Assembly (NCBI GenBank): GCA_933207985.1
Contig: OW240918.1
Coordinates: forward strand, 23,100,538-23,164,537
Origin: Pelobates cultripes
Taxonomy: Eukaryota; Chordata; Amphibia; Anura; Pelobatidae
DNA: 64,000 nt
Direction of reading: 5' to 3'
Part shown: positions 33,961 to 45,020 of the stretch, piece after piece
How the letters are laid out: each line of letters starts with the position of its first letter
Numbering within the stretch: the stretch's first letter is position 1
Notes under the pieces: model-generated
Seen by the model: only the letters and a program-made list of their open reading frames with translations
The model's database searches: none
What the model was told of the DNA's origin: nothing
Program-made: the position numbers and the translations under genes

Positions 33961-35039
33961 GAAACAAAAGATATACCATCCTACCTGGGCCTTGCTCACC
34001 TAATAGACAATATATCTTCGGTTTCGCTACAGAGACAAACAAAAAATTTTGCAATAAACATTAAGTAGTTGTTTTAATCAAATAATGATGTATTAGTACA
34101 TTTCATAATCGTACAAATATATTAAAAACAAGACTATTTAAGCACAATGGCTTCTTGCAAGTTATTTCTTGAAAGTGACATTTTCAGCGATCATTTTTAT
34201 TTTTTCACGCCAGCACAGTTATAATCGTTATATTGATTTTTTGGTAGTAAAAGGGAAAACAAGAAAAATACAATGGAAAGATATTCTTTTCTGACTGTTG
34301 CTTTCACACACAGATCATTTTTATGATATTTTGTTTTTTACTCCAACTGGTTAGTATGTGATTCCCATTATTGGTGTTGTTGGACTGGTAGCATAAAGCA
34401 GGGCTTATTAAACTCGTCTTCACTTACAATCCAGAGTCTCATGATATCTCTTTTCTAGTCCAGGTGAATTGATATTTTAAGCCATTTGAATTAGAATACC
34501 TACGTACCTGTGAGATCAACCTCAAATGGCAACCTGTTGTCTGGTACCGAGAAAATCTTTTAAAATGGTTTCTTCCAGGCGATATACGAAATACATTTGC
34601 CAGCATGTCCCATCTCAAACATGAACAAACTTTAGATCTTAATATTGAATGAATCATGAATATCATTAATTAGTGTATATTAGAAATGTATATCATTACC
34701 TCACCATAATTTGAGTGAAAACAATATAGTTATATTAAGAATCACTTCATCAAATTACATAAGTATCGTTGGGTCCTCACATAATTTTGACATGGTGGAT
34801 ATTATATAGAACTTTAGGAAACAGATATAGCAATTCTGTGACTGAACGTAACAATCTCATTACGTAACACATTTCAAGTCCCAGCAGGATTCTTTGGCTC
34901 GTTTTGATTGAAAAAAATAAACCAACACAGACTGAACCTTCATGGTCCTTTGAAACTGTTGCAGTTGTTGAATTAGCCAGGATTTTCTTGTTTTGAAAAA
35001 GAAAACCAAATCAATATGTCTCCATTCTGACTAGAAACA
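33961..35039. other. no recognisable feature
   Basis: AT-rich intergenic DNA. Confidence 0.45.
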
Positions 35040-35400
35040 GGATTGCAAACTTCAAATTTGCAGACATCTGTATTGATGGCGCTGCTATTGAGGGCGCTGC
35101 TGAGGCATTTCATCCCACACTGTTTCAATATTCCATCTGATAGAGTATAGTTAAAGGAGCCAATTTAGTCACATCTGCGTATTGTAGACGAACAGGAAGT
35201 TGGTTTGTTTTGACACCAGGGTATGTTCTGCTTAACTTCAAGAGCAGAAATAACAAACGTGGTGGTTATCAGAAAGAATGCACCCAGCTCTGATTTGTTT
35301 TCAGTGACAGACGGCAGGAAACAATGACTAATTTTTATGTATTTCTACTTATGTTTATATCTGACTTGTGTTAAGTGCCCACTGCTTCCTGCTTAGGCAC
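35040..35400. other. candidate conserved non-coding element
   Basis: Non-repetitive block with a small local repeat (attgatggcgctgctattga, then gggcgctgctgagg), a gaacaggaagttggtttg stretch and caaacgtggtggttatcag. No coding potential. Texture only. Confidence 0.25.
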
Positions 35401-35978
35401 CAGGATATTATTTTCCTTATTTGAAACAGAAGGAGACACCCTCATATTTGCAGTAATATCTGGTGCCCCTAGGTAGTGAGGGTATACACTAAATGGTAAT
35501 ATATTGAAATAAACATGTAAGGGTACCCTGCCACTGATATATCTTCATGGACACCCTGGGGTACCCCTGTACATACTATGTGTAAACCCATCTATTATAT
35601 AGATCCTATGATCTTCCCTAGTGTTCCAAATTACTAGTACATATTTATATACACTTGTTGGGTGCAGCCAATTGCTGACATATCCTTACCTATACACTGT
35701 GGATAAAACAACCATGGTAAAAAGGGGTATACCCACTAAATATTCCTCTAAATAGGTTAAAGGGTTATCATATAGTACTCTAAATTGTTCATTATCTCAC
35801 CCATGAAAAAAAAACCCAAAGAGCCCATCAATAGGTAAAAATGTAATGACCTGGAACTTATAGCATGGTGTAAACAGCACAAACAAAAAATGAAAATTAA
35901 ACAACAAAAATATTAAAAAGTTAAAAAACTAAATCAATATTAGGAAATACTGAGTACCATTTAAATATACAAGTGATG
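35401..35978. other. no recognisable feature
   Basis: AT-rich intergenic DNA. Confidence 0.45.
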
Positions 35979-35986
35979 GTTGTAAT
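35979..35986. repeat. 8-bp target duplication, left
   Basis: GTTGTAAT, repeated exactly at 37102-37109. Confidence 0.85.
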
Positions 35987-36044
35987 CAGGGGCGTTTTAG
36001 CCGCGAGGCAAACAAGGCATTTGCCTTGCGGCTAACTGACCGTG

Positions 36045-36235
36045 CGGGCTGCTGTGCGGGCGGCGAGGGAGCTCTTCCTCTGAGCTGTCCGCTCAGCTCC
36101 CTCGCGCGCCGCAGAGTGAGGCTGGGAGCCGGAATATGACGTCATCTTCCGGCTCCCAGCCTCACTCTGCGGCGCGCGAGGGAGCTGAGCAGAGCGCTCC
36201 GGGGAAGAGCTCCCTCGCTGCCCGCCCAGTGCCGC
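36045..36235. repeat. GC-rich palindrome centred on TGACGTCA
   Basis: gcgggcggcgagggagctct on the left and agagctccctcgctgcccgc on the right are inverted, as are gagtgaggctgggagccgga and tccggctcccagcctcactc. The centre is atatgacgtcatct, with the cAMP-response-element octamer TGACGTCA at 36137-36144. Confidence 0.85.
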
Positions 36236-36328
36236 CCGCAGCCACTGGACCACCATGGAGATGAACCCCCCCCGCAATTCCCAACGGTAAGGAGGGGAAA
36301 TGGGGGGTAAATTAAAAAAAATTTTTAG

Positions 36329-36990
36329 TGTGTGTGTGTGTCTGACTGTGTGAGTGTGTCTGCTAGTGTGTGTCTGTTAGTGTGTATTTGTGTCTGACTG
36401 TGTGTGTCTGTTAGTGTGTATGTGTGTGTCTGACTGTGTGTGTCTGTCAGTGTGTGTGTGTCTGACTGTGTGTATGTGTGTGTCTGTCAGTGTCTGTGTG
36501 TGTGTGTGTGTCTGACTGTGTGTGTGTGTGTGTCTGACAGTTTGTCTGTTGGTGTGTGTGTGTCTGACTGTGTGTGTCTGTTAGTGTGTATGTGTGTGTC
36601 TGACTGTGTGTGTGTGTGTCTGACTGTGTGTGTGTCTGACTGTGTGTATGTGTGTGTCTGACTGTGTGTATCTGTCAGTGTGTGTGTGTGTCTGACTGTG
36701 TGTATGTGTGTGTCTGACTGTGTGTGTCTGTGTGTGTGTGTCTGACAGTGTGTGTCTGACAGTTTGTCTGTTAGTGTGTGTGTGTCTGACTGCGTGTGTG
36801 TGTGTGACTGTGTATGTGTGTGTCTGACTGTGTGTGTCAGTGTGTGTGTGTCTGTTAGTGTGTGTGTCTGTTAGAGTGAGTGTGTGTCTGTTAGAGTGAG
36901 TGTGTGTCTGTTAGTGAGTGTGTTTGTCTGTTAGTTAGTGTATGTGTGTGTCTGCTAGCGTGTGTATGCATATCTGTCAGTGAATGTGTG
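36329..36990. repeat. TGTGTCTG minisatellite inside hAT element 2
   Basis: Units of tgtgtgtctgactgtgtg and tgtctgttagtgtg type in irregular order, about 660 bp. Open frames rich in Cys and Val in this span are repeat artefacts. Confidence 0.95.
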
Positions 36991-37101
36991 TGTGTGTATT
37001 TAGAAGGTGGGGCGGGGGGAAGGGTTGGGTGGGGCTGGCGGGGGGTCGGGTGCCTGAGTTTTGTCCTGCCTAGGGCAGCACAAAACCAGGATACATCACT
37101 G

Positions 37102-37109
37102 GTTGTAAT
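37102..37109. repeat. 8-bp target duplication, right
   Basis: GTTGTAAT, partner of 35979-35986. Confidence 0.85.
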
Positions 37110-37506
37110 GTTGTACATATAAAATATCACCTATAAATATGATACAGTTGAAAATCCAAAAATGCAAGTAGGGACAAATGGACAAAAATAAAATTTCTAT
37201 AAAAAATCCCTACAAATAAGGACATGTGATCTGCCTGATGATGTGAATGGTTAAAATAACAAAAAGGGAAATTTTAAATAAATCAGCAATCACCTTTGTA
37301 AACGGCTCCTTAGATGAGTATCTTTTGTTGTAAATTGTAAGTTACACAAGATTTCCCCTTAGCCTTAAAAGAGATTAAAACATGTATGTTGCCTAACTAT
37401 TCATGAACCCCTTATTGGGAAGAATATGGACTGTTTGACTGGAATATTACTATGGCCCTAGGTGTAAGCAGGCACCTATTCACAGTTTCCAAAAAAGAAA
37501 TGAACA
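37110..37506. other. no recognisable feature
   Basis: AT-rich spacer between the TG-bearing element and the palindrome. Confidence 0.45.
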
Positions 37507-37675
37507 TATGTATTACAGGGGAGGCAGAAGTTTTGATATAAATCCAGCAAACGTTTGAGTAAACCATGTGAGGTCAGGATTCCAATACAATGCGTATTGG
37601 AATCCTGACCTCACATGGTTTAGTCAAACGTTTGCTGGATTTATATCAAAACTTCTGCCTCCCCTGTAATACATA
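37507..37675. repeat. near-perfect 169-bp palindrome
   Basis: Left arm from tatgtattacaggggaggc to aggattccaata, right arm its reverse complement ending cccctgtaatacata. Arms are about 80 bp with one mismatch that I can find (gagtaaacc against gactaaacc), around a centre of roughly 10 bases (caatgcg). No flanking duplication is evident. It could be a young foldback element, a hairpin RNA gene or a palindromic duplication. Confidence 0.9.
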
Positions 37676-37874
37676 CTTATGTGGCATTCTTAAAAATGCC
37701 TAATAAGGCAATCACCTACTGCATCTTATGTAAATTTTTCTGTGATCGGTTCATATCTAAATAGGGCAAGCTTTAAAATATCTTCCCTCTCTAAGCAATA
37801 TATATCTTAGCGCGAAGAGTGTGTCTACCAGTGATTGGGATATGGTCATAGTCCTACCTCTGTCTAAACAGAAT

Positions 37875-37882
37875 TTCTAGAC
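37875..37882. repeat. 8-bp target duplication, left
   Basis: TTCTAGAC, repeated exactly at 38020-38027. Confidence 0.9.
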
Positions 37883-38019
37883 CATGGGCCCTCAAACTCC
37901 GGCCCCCCAGATGTTGCTGAACTACAACTCCCATGATTCTTTGAATTACATAGATAGCCAGAAAATCATGGGAGTTGTAGTTCAGCAACATCTGGGGGGA
38001 TGGAGTTTGAGGACCCCTG
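37883..38019. mobile_element. 137-bp hAT MITE
   Basis: Foldback element with ends CATGGGCCCTCAAACTC and GAGTTTGAGGACCCCTG and nearly complementary arms (agatgttgctgaactacaac against gttgtagttcagcaacatct). The exact 8-bp duplication and the CA(G/T)GGG(T/C)CCTCAAACTC terminus identify the hAT superfamily. Confidence 0.93.
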
Positions 38020-38027
38020 TTCTAGAC
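38020..38027. repeat. 8-bp target duplication, right
   Basis: TTCTAGAC, partner of 37875-37882. Confidence 0.9.
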
Positions 38028-38539
38028 CAACAGCAGGCAACAATGTAATGGGGTATACATGAGTGTAGTACATCCACTTCAGAACAATACAGAAACAGGA
38101 AGCAGAGCAAAAATTTTAATAGAATATCTTTCCCCGTAAAATTATATAATTGTATTTGGTTCAAGGCTTTATTTATTAAACAGTGAATTAAGAAAAAACA
38201 AGTAGTAAAATATAGATCAACACAGCAGAGTCGGAAAAATGGTTGAGTTATATAATGAAATACAAAGAGCTATTTTTATTCCGTCGCCAAATTTATCCTT
38301 TAATGAATACTTTTTTTACATTAGAGGATGCATAATAAATCAAATAAATCAAATATCTCAGCAATTGATATATGAGACAGAAAATTAAAGTTAAAACTCC
38401 TTTATCCCGTTTAGGTTTTAATTTTTTTTTTAGAAGCATCGCCTTATTTTTTTATTTTATTTTTATCCATTTGGATCCATTACTGCTATTTTCTCAAGTA
38501 ATTTACTTGTCAGACGCTTACAGAACTGGTAATTTCATT
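38028..38539. other. no recognisable feature
   Basis: AT-rich intergenic DNA. Confidence 0.45.
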
Positions 38540-38725
38540 TTGCAGAAGACGCTGTGATGCTCGGCTGCATTCCTGGGAGGGCTCCAGTCTTTCATCTCAT
38601 TATGTGAAGTGATAGATGAAGAGATTATTAGGCTTTCTTTACTCTGATGTTTACAGAACGCCTCTATAACATGCCCAGCTCAGTGATATCAATTGCAGTC
38701 AACAACCACCATTGTTTTTCAACCT
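38540..38725. other. candidate conserved non-coding element
   Basis: Compact, balanced-composition block (ggctgcattcctgggagggc, tcatctcattatgtgaagtg, atagatgaagagattattag, ctctgatgtttacagaacg) unlike the repeats around it and without a reading frame. Among the blocks flagged on texture it looks the most like a vertebrate enhancer core. Confidence 0.3.
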
Positions 38726-39464
38726 CCTTAAAAATTTCGCAATTCTGATCCTGAAGACCACCAACTGCTTCTCATGGGTCAAGCCATGTTTTCACATTCT
38801 ATCTTCCTTTACATTTTGACCTTTCTTTTCCAAGAAGTCCCCTTATCTTCCCTAATTATCGTCGCAACATCCTGCTAGACTATGAATGTTTCTTTGTACC
38901 ATTTTATATCAGAGCTGTCATCTTCCACCAACTGGTTGTCCTCTTGATCATTTCTCACCTTGACTTCCCCACGTCCTGTCTTCTGATATTTATTTCACTC
39001 ATCCTTGGTGTTTCAACATCCTTATTGACTTTCCTATCAGCTATGAAGCCTCCAGATTCCTCTCAGTTAGAAAAAATAATCCTACATTCCAGGCAATATT
39101 TTACTGCATCTTAACTTGTTTTGTAAAGTTATTGTGTTTGTTGGAAGATGTGAAGTAGAGCCAGGTAATGTAGGGGCATTGCAATAGGCCCAAGCTGCCT
39201 GATTGTTTTTTTTAATATTTTTTGTTTTTTTGTACTGTGCTGCTGCTCTGAATTGTTTAGTACTATTTTCATAGAATGTGGCTGGGAAAAGGAAGATATA
39301 TTTGCTTGAGTGAGCAATATTTATTGGCACTGTGTATTCAAATATATTTGTATCTCACATGATTTGATATGAAAAAAAAAGGGAAAGTTTTTTTTAAGTT
39401 TAAAGATGTCAAGAATTCCAACATGAGTTAATTTAAAGAAACAAAAAAAATAATTTGTGAAATT
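38726..39464. other. possible decayed LINE or nothing
   Basis: 38800-39060 is pyrimidine-rich, with tgatcatttctcaccttgac recalling an 'ISHLDYC'-type LINE block, but stops in every frame prevent a call. The remainder is AT-rich. Confidence 0.3.
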
Positions 39465-40095
39465 AAATTGTTACTATAACCCTTTTGAGAGGGGATACCT
39501 TTATAGCATAATATGCTCTACTGGGCACTATGAGGAAGGTCCCCTTTCTCAGTGTTTAGCAAAACCTTTACTTACCTTGAATCCAGCACTGGGCGAACCT
39601 CCCAGCGCTGCTCTTCCATGCTTCCCCCTCATGTTACAATCACAGGCATCTCATACAGAATTCTGTGATTGGACAATTTTGTCAGCTTAGAGTGCATGTG
39701 CACGCTCTGGACCAGTGAGGGCAGAGAGGAGAGGGAGTGGGGCAGAGGGAAGTGGGACGAAGCATCAAGTGGAAGGGAGGCGGGAGGGAGCACCAAGTGG
39801 CAAGGAGGCGGGAAAGATCACTAAGTGGATGGTAGAGTGGAAGGAGAGAGCTAGTCAGTGTAAGCTGAAAACAGTCATAATCTATGCACAGAATTGACAT
39901 TAGGTAGCCCGGAACAGAGTTCTGGTCTGCCAGTTTCATCTGTGCTAGAGTTGCAACTAGCCCCCAGCCCCCAATTACAAATATCTCAACATGCGCAGGA
40001 TTTAAAGCTGAAACACCGCACATATGGACTCCTACCTCCCTGACCACTTCAAATGACTGACATTGTCATGGTGGTTGGAGTAGCCCCCTTGCTAC
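39465..40095. mobile_element. T2-like element, degraded
   Basis: Starts ttaaattgttactataaccc, contains the gaatccagcactgggcgaac / cccagcgctgctcttccatg block (compare taatccagtgcctggctcc in the T2 MITE at 56223) and ends near catggtggttggagtag. A recognisable right TTAA is not preserved. Confidence 0.5.
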
Positions 40096-40647
40096 AAATA
40101 TATATATTGTGTAATCATAAAAGCAAGCAGGGCTGGAAATGTAAAACCCAGTCTATGAACCAACTGGTTTCATTCTGATTTTTAGAGTCTGTAATAAATA
40201 GTACCCCTATTCTCTCACACTCTATTTATCATTGTTTGTCAATAATACAAATTTAATATCATGGGATAGCAACGATTCCCTAGATGCCAAATGACAAGAA
40301 GAGTCCATGGGATTTCTATTCCCTCAGATAGTATTGGATAAAATAATGGATAATGTGATCTTTGTAGTTTCCATTTAAGGAAAAAAACGTATGGTATTTA
40401 TTAAATAAAATGCGCAAAGTGACATTTCTGTATTAGTACTACCATTTCAAAGATTCATCAAACTTATTTACGATGATTGCTAAATTCCTTTATATCAGAG
40501 TATGCTTGATCTATTCTTTAACACAGAATTATCACTATTGACAAATCCAAAGCTCAATACAAAGCCTGCCATAGCCAAATAGAGTTTGGCTCTTAATCGT
40601 GTTTTGTCAGCAGTGTGTGAAGGCTTGAAGACATAATCACCCAGTGC
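40096..40647. other. no recognisable feature
   Basis: AT-rich intergenic DNA. Confidence 0.45.
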
Positions 40648-40655
40648 ATTGGAAC
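40648..40655. repeat. 8-bp target duplication, left
   Basis: ATTGGAAC, repeated exactly at 43104-43111. Confidence 0.85.
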
Positions 40656-43103
40656 CAGGGCCGGACTGGGACAAAAATTCAGCTCAGGCAATTAAAGGCA
40701 GAGCAGCCTACTATTAGGGGCGGGGTCAAAAAAGGGGCATGTCATGTCACCACCATTGACATGCACACCCCCTCCCCCCACCAAATGAGTATGTTAATGT
40801 CACGCTTCTCCAGAGCCTCTAGTGTTCTTAGATGAAGTAAATGCCATGTTGTTTCTTTTGGGGCGCAAGCATGCGCTGTGTTTGCTGGCGAATTGTCTCT
40901 GGTGTCCTCAATAGTGGGATACCAGAGATCAAAACATGAACAGGGCTGTTAAAGTGTTGTGCATGTGTGGGGATGTTCCCTGTGGTGTTGTATATGTTTG
41001 GAGGTTGCATGTGTGTAGAACAGACTATTTGTGTTGTATTGTGTGTAAATAGGTCTGTTTGTGGCATACTGCATGTGGCTAGGGGCTGCAGTGTGTGTTT
41101 CTGGGTTGTAAAGTGTGTGTGTGTGTGTATTTATATAGGGCATGTGGAGTGTGTGGGCCTAGGGGGTGTAGTGTATGCATGTAAAGATCTGTAATGTGTG
41201 TTTGTGAGTGTATCTAGGGGCTCTAGTGTGTGTATGCATATAGGAGCTATACAGCACTGGGAGGGCTCCAGTGCTGTACAGCTGTATGCATAGGTGGTGT
41301 AGTGTGTACAGGGGGGTGCAGAATATGTATTTATAGGGGATATAAATTAGTGTGTTTGCATGCAGGAGGTGTAATGTGTGTGTTTAAAGGGTCATAACGC
41401 ATAAAAGTGCAGGGAGTGTAATGTATGTTTAGGGGGTATAGAGTGTATATGTGAGTGCAGGGGGTATAGTGTGTACATAAGGGGTATGTAGAGTGTGTGA
41501 AGTGTGTTTGTGTGTAAGTGCAGGAGGTGTAGTGTGGATATAGGGCTATAGAGTGTGTGCTGTGTGTTAATGCAGGGGCTGTAGTGTGTATATAGGGGTA
41601 TAGAGTGTGCTTGTGTGTTAGTTCGGGGGCGCAGTGTGTTTGTGTGTTAGTGCAGGGGGTGTTGTGTGTGTATTGTGTTTGTGTGTTAGTTCAGGGGGTG
41701 CTGTGTGTGTAGTGTGTTTGTGTGTTAGTGCAGGGAGTGCAGTGTGTGTAGTGTGTTTGTGTGTTAGTGCAGTGTGTTTGTGTGTTAGTGCAGGGGCTGC
41801 AGTGTGTTTGTTAGTGCAGGGGTGCAGTGTGTTTGGGTGTTAGTGCAGTGTGTAGTGTGTTTGTGTGTTAGTGCAGGGGCTGCAGTGTGTTTGTTAGTGC
41901 ATGAGCTGCCGTGTGTTTGTTAGTGCTGGGGCTGCAGTGTGTTTGTGTGTTAGTGCAGTGTGTTTGTTAGTGCAGGGGCTGCAGTGTGTTTGTGTGTTAG
42001 TGCAGTGTGTTTGTTAGTACAGGGTGTGCAGTGTGTTTGTGTTTTAGTGCAGTGTGTTTGTTTGTGTGTTAGTGCAGTGTGTTTGTGTGTTAGTGCAGTG
42101 TGTTTGTTAGTGCAGGGGTGCAGTGTGTTTGTGTGTTAGTGCAGTGTGTTTGTTTGTGTGTTAGTGCAGTGTGTTTGCTAGTGCAGGGGCTGCAGTGTGT
42201 TTGTGTGTTAGTGCAGTGTTTTTGTGTGTTAGTGCAGTGTGCTTGTTAGTGCAGGGGTGCAGTGTGTTTGTGTGTTAGTGCAGTGTGTTTGTTTGTGTGT
42301 TAGTGCAGTGTGTTTGCTAGTGCAGGGGCTGCAGTGTGTTTGTGTGTTAGTGCAGTGTTTTTGTGTGTTAGTGCAGTGTGCTTGTTAGTGCAGGGGTGCA
42401 GTGTGTTTGTGTGTTAGTGCAGTGTGTTTGTTTGTGTGTTAGTGCAGTGTGTTTGCTAGTGCAGGGGCTGCAGTGTGTTTGTGTGTTAGTGCAGTGTTTT
42501 TGTGTGTTAGTGCAGTGTGCTTGTTAGTGCAGGGGTGCAGTGTGTTTGTGTGTTAGTGCAGTGTGTTTGTTTGTGTGTTAGTGCAGTGTGTTTGCTAGTG
42601 CAGGGGCTGCAGTGTGTTTGTGTGTTAGTGCAGTGTGTTTGTGTGTTAGTGCAGGGGGTGCAGTGTGTTTGTGTGTTAGTGCAGTGTGTTTGTGTGTTAG
42701 TGCAGGGGGTGCAGTGTGTTTGTGTGTTAGTGCAGGGGGTGCAGTGTGTGTGTGTGTAGTGTGTTTGTAGTGTGTGTATGTGAGGGGGGTGTATATAGTG
42801 GATGATATGGCCATACATTATTAATTTAAGAATGAAACAAACAAAAAAGTTTTTAAAAAAAATCCCATTTACTCCCCCCTTTTAACTTGGCAGGGGAGAG
42901 AGGAAGCATTCACATACCTGGTAGTCCATTGAGGGGGGGGGACGACGCCACGCACCGATCCCAGGTGGTCCAGCGGCAGGTAATTCAGTCTGTACCCCGC
43001 ACTCTCTCTCTCCCTCTAGAGGAAGAAAAGGAAGCTGCACGGCGTTCTCCCCTCTGGCCCATGATGGGAGACAGGACTCAATCTATCTTGAGGCCGGTGC
43101 CTG
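40656..43103. mobile_element. non-autonomous hAT-type element with TG array (3)
   Basis: 2448 bp, the largest of the four. Ends are CAGGGCCGGACTGGGAC and, read from the right, CAGGCACCGGCCTCAAG, a short imperfect terminal inverted repeat, with an exact 8-bp duplication (ATTGGAAC). A short head with attaggggcggggtcaaaa is followed by about 1.8 kb of TG-rich repeat, then a GC-rich tail (42890-43103). No transposase present. The duplication shows that head, array and tail belong to one insertion. Confidence 0.85.
40940..42785. repeat. TG-rich minisatellite with higher-order structure
   Basis: Basic unit about 20-25 bp (tgtgtttgtgtgttagtgca, with or without ggggctgcag). Between 42102 and about 42657 these are organised into a 139-bp higher-order unit: starts at 42102, 42241, 42380 and 42519. 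The copies at 42241 and 42380 appear identical by eye. Confidence 0.93.
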
Positions 43104-43111
43104 ATTGGAAC
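43104..43111. repeat. 8-bp target duplication, right
   Basis: ATTGGAAC, partner of 40648-40655. Confidence 0.85.
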
Positions 43112-44099
43112 AGTATATATTATGGGGAAATTTATCAAAAGCAATCAATTAACAGGTCAACATAACAAAAAAAATCAATAGAAGAGATTAAATCATAAAT
43201 AAATATAATTCCCATTTCCTATTGTTTTAATGGAACAACTTAAATACTATTGAATGTATCTGTATTATCCTTTATTTATTTATTTCTGTCTTTTTGCTAT
43301 TTCCTCTCTTTCTTTTCTCTCCTTCTTCTTACTTCTTTAAACTTTTATCTTGTTTTTCACCAGGGACAACAGAGTCACTTGTATCTAGACAGTACTGGGA
43401 AAGTACCTGTAATTTAAGGAAGTACATTTCCTATTCTGTGTGTATAGGGATGGAGAACTGCCTTCACGTTGATTGCACTCTCAAGGATCATTCACACTTA
43501 TTAGTTGTGGGACCTGGTCACTATGAAGTACCTCTTAGCCAAGATGACAACTTTGATGGAGTGAGCTAAGAAGGCTTTTTTTGTAGGACATCATCTATAT
43601 GCTGAAAACAAGAACCATAATTTCTGCCTGTTATTAATTTTTATAACAATACAAATAATGGGTTACATAACCATGTAATGCAGATCACTGAATTCATTCA
43701 TTGTGCATTCGGTTTCGGAGGAATATGTATTCGTCTAAATTTCAGGTGATTGGTCCATTTGTCCAAAACATGAGTGGCAGAACCTCCATTCTTTGAGGCT
43801 TGCAAAAGTCAGATTTACTTGTCAGACAAAAATGTGTCCAGGCGTTTTGTCCATTTGTTATTTAACTATCTAATTACAAGGAGAGTGCTACCTTCGTGTG
43901 ATTAGATTTTCGAGAAAACCAGTTTGATAAATGTGCTTTAGAATCAGAAGAAAGAATATCTATCACCCTTTTTTTAATAACTAAACCTGATTAAATAAAA
44001 CCTACAGAGATCAATATGACCCCACATTAGTACAAGGGAGGTGTACTAATAAGGGCATATCAATTAAACAGCAAGCAGCCAGTGGCTGCTCTCTGTCAT
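43112..44099. other. no recognisable feature
   Basis: An open frame of 91 codons at 43294-43569 has no known domain. Otherwise AT-rich intergenic DNA. Confidence 0.4.
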
Positions 44100-45020
44100 A
44101 AAATACTAGTGGCTCACTAGATATTTTTACCGAGTCACTAATAACATACTGGCCAGTGGGTGGGGAGTATTAATTTAAAAAGTGGGTGACATCCCTCCTG
44201 CACCCACAGTGGGACCAATTAATCAATTATTAAATAGAGGCAGAGGAGACAGAGAGGTGAGAGTTGCCAAACAATCAGAGCGTTCTGACTGAGAATGCAT
44301 AGCATGGGAAAACCCTTATCATGGTTATTCCCTTCATGCAAGCTTATTGCATGGAGCCCTCGATGGGCCAACTTGGGGAAAAAAAATTAAACATTGTTCC
44401 TTTTTATTTATATTGCTGTTTTTGTTCATTTGGGTTTTTTGCAATTTGGTTGCATCAATACTTTTTTACTTTTTTGGGGGGCTAAAGAGAAAAAGATTTA
44501 GGAAGAAGGAAGGTGCTGGATGGTAAGTCTGCATTTTTGTTTGACAGGCTTTTAGATCTATTGGGTCACCGCCTGGTGTTAGGGAGAGGGAGATAGATTG
44601 GTTATAATTTAAATAATATCCCCCCAGCACCAGTTATAGGTAGGGGCTGGAGAAAATGTGGTTCCCCCTGATTATTATTAAATTAATAATCTTTACCCAT
44701 TGCCTATTGGTGGGGTTGGGGTACATTAGGTCCCCCCATGTTATTAATATCTTAACCCACATCTGCTGACCATGGGTAGAGGAAAGGGGGACTAAGTAGC
44801 CCTTTTAGTATTTGATTACTTGGAACCACCGTGGGGGCAGGAGAGGACACTAGGATGTCCCTCCTGCTTTTTCATTGAATAGCCTCCATCTACTGGTCAT
44901 GGATGGAGACTGGGGGATGCACTGTGATCTTTTCCACCCTTGTTTTTAATATGAAGCCCCCACCCAATGTCTGTGGGTTAGGGTATGGGGGAGGGGACCT
45001 GTTCCAAGTCCCCCCTGTAT
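44100..45020. repeat. degenerate tandem repeat, period about 70-80 bp
   Basis: Units alternate a purine block (ggtggggttggggtacatta-like), a pyrimidine block (ggtccccccatgttatta-like) and an AT spacer with acccatctg-like text. Pyrimidine blocks fall near 44660, 44730, 44800, 44855, 44930 and 45005. Copies are strongly diverged, so the array is old. Confidence 0.6.

Larger units (their letters stand above)
35987..37101. mobile_element. non-autonomous hAT-type element with TG array (2)
   Basis: 1115 bp with an exact 8-bp duplication (GTTGTAAT). The left end CAGGGGCGTTTTAGCC and the right end, read inward as CAGTGATGTATCCTGG, share the CAG-n-GN(T/C)GT start. The left quarter is very GC-rich and palindromic around TGACGTCA. 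A long TGTGTCTGACTG-type array (36329-36990) and a G-rich tail with ctgcctagggcagcac follow. Short open frames reflect the palindrome or the array. No transposase present. Confidence 0.87.

Noticed and set aside
36032..36277. 81-codon GC-rich minus-strand frame
   Set aside because: It lies in the GC-rich palindrome of the hAT-type element, and open frames arise there on both strands from composition.
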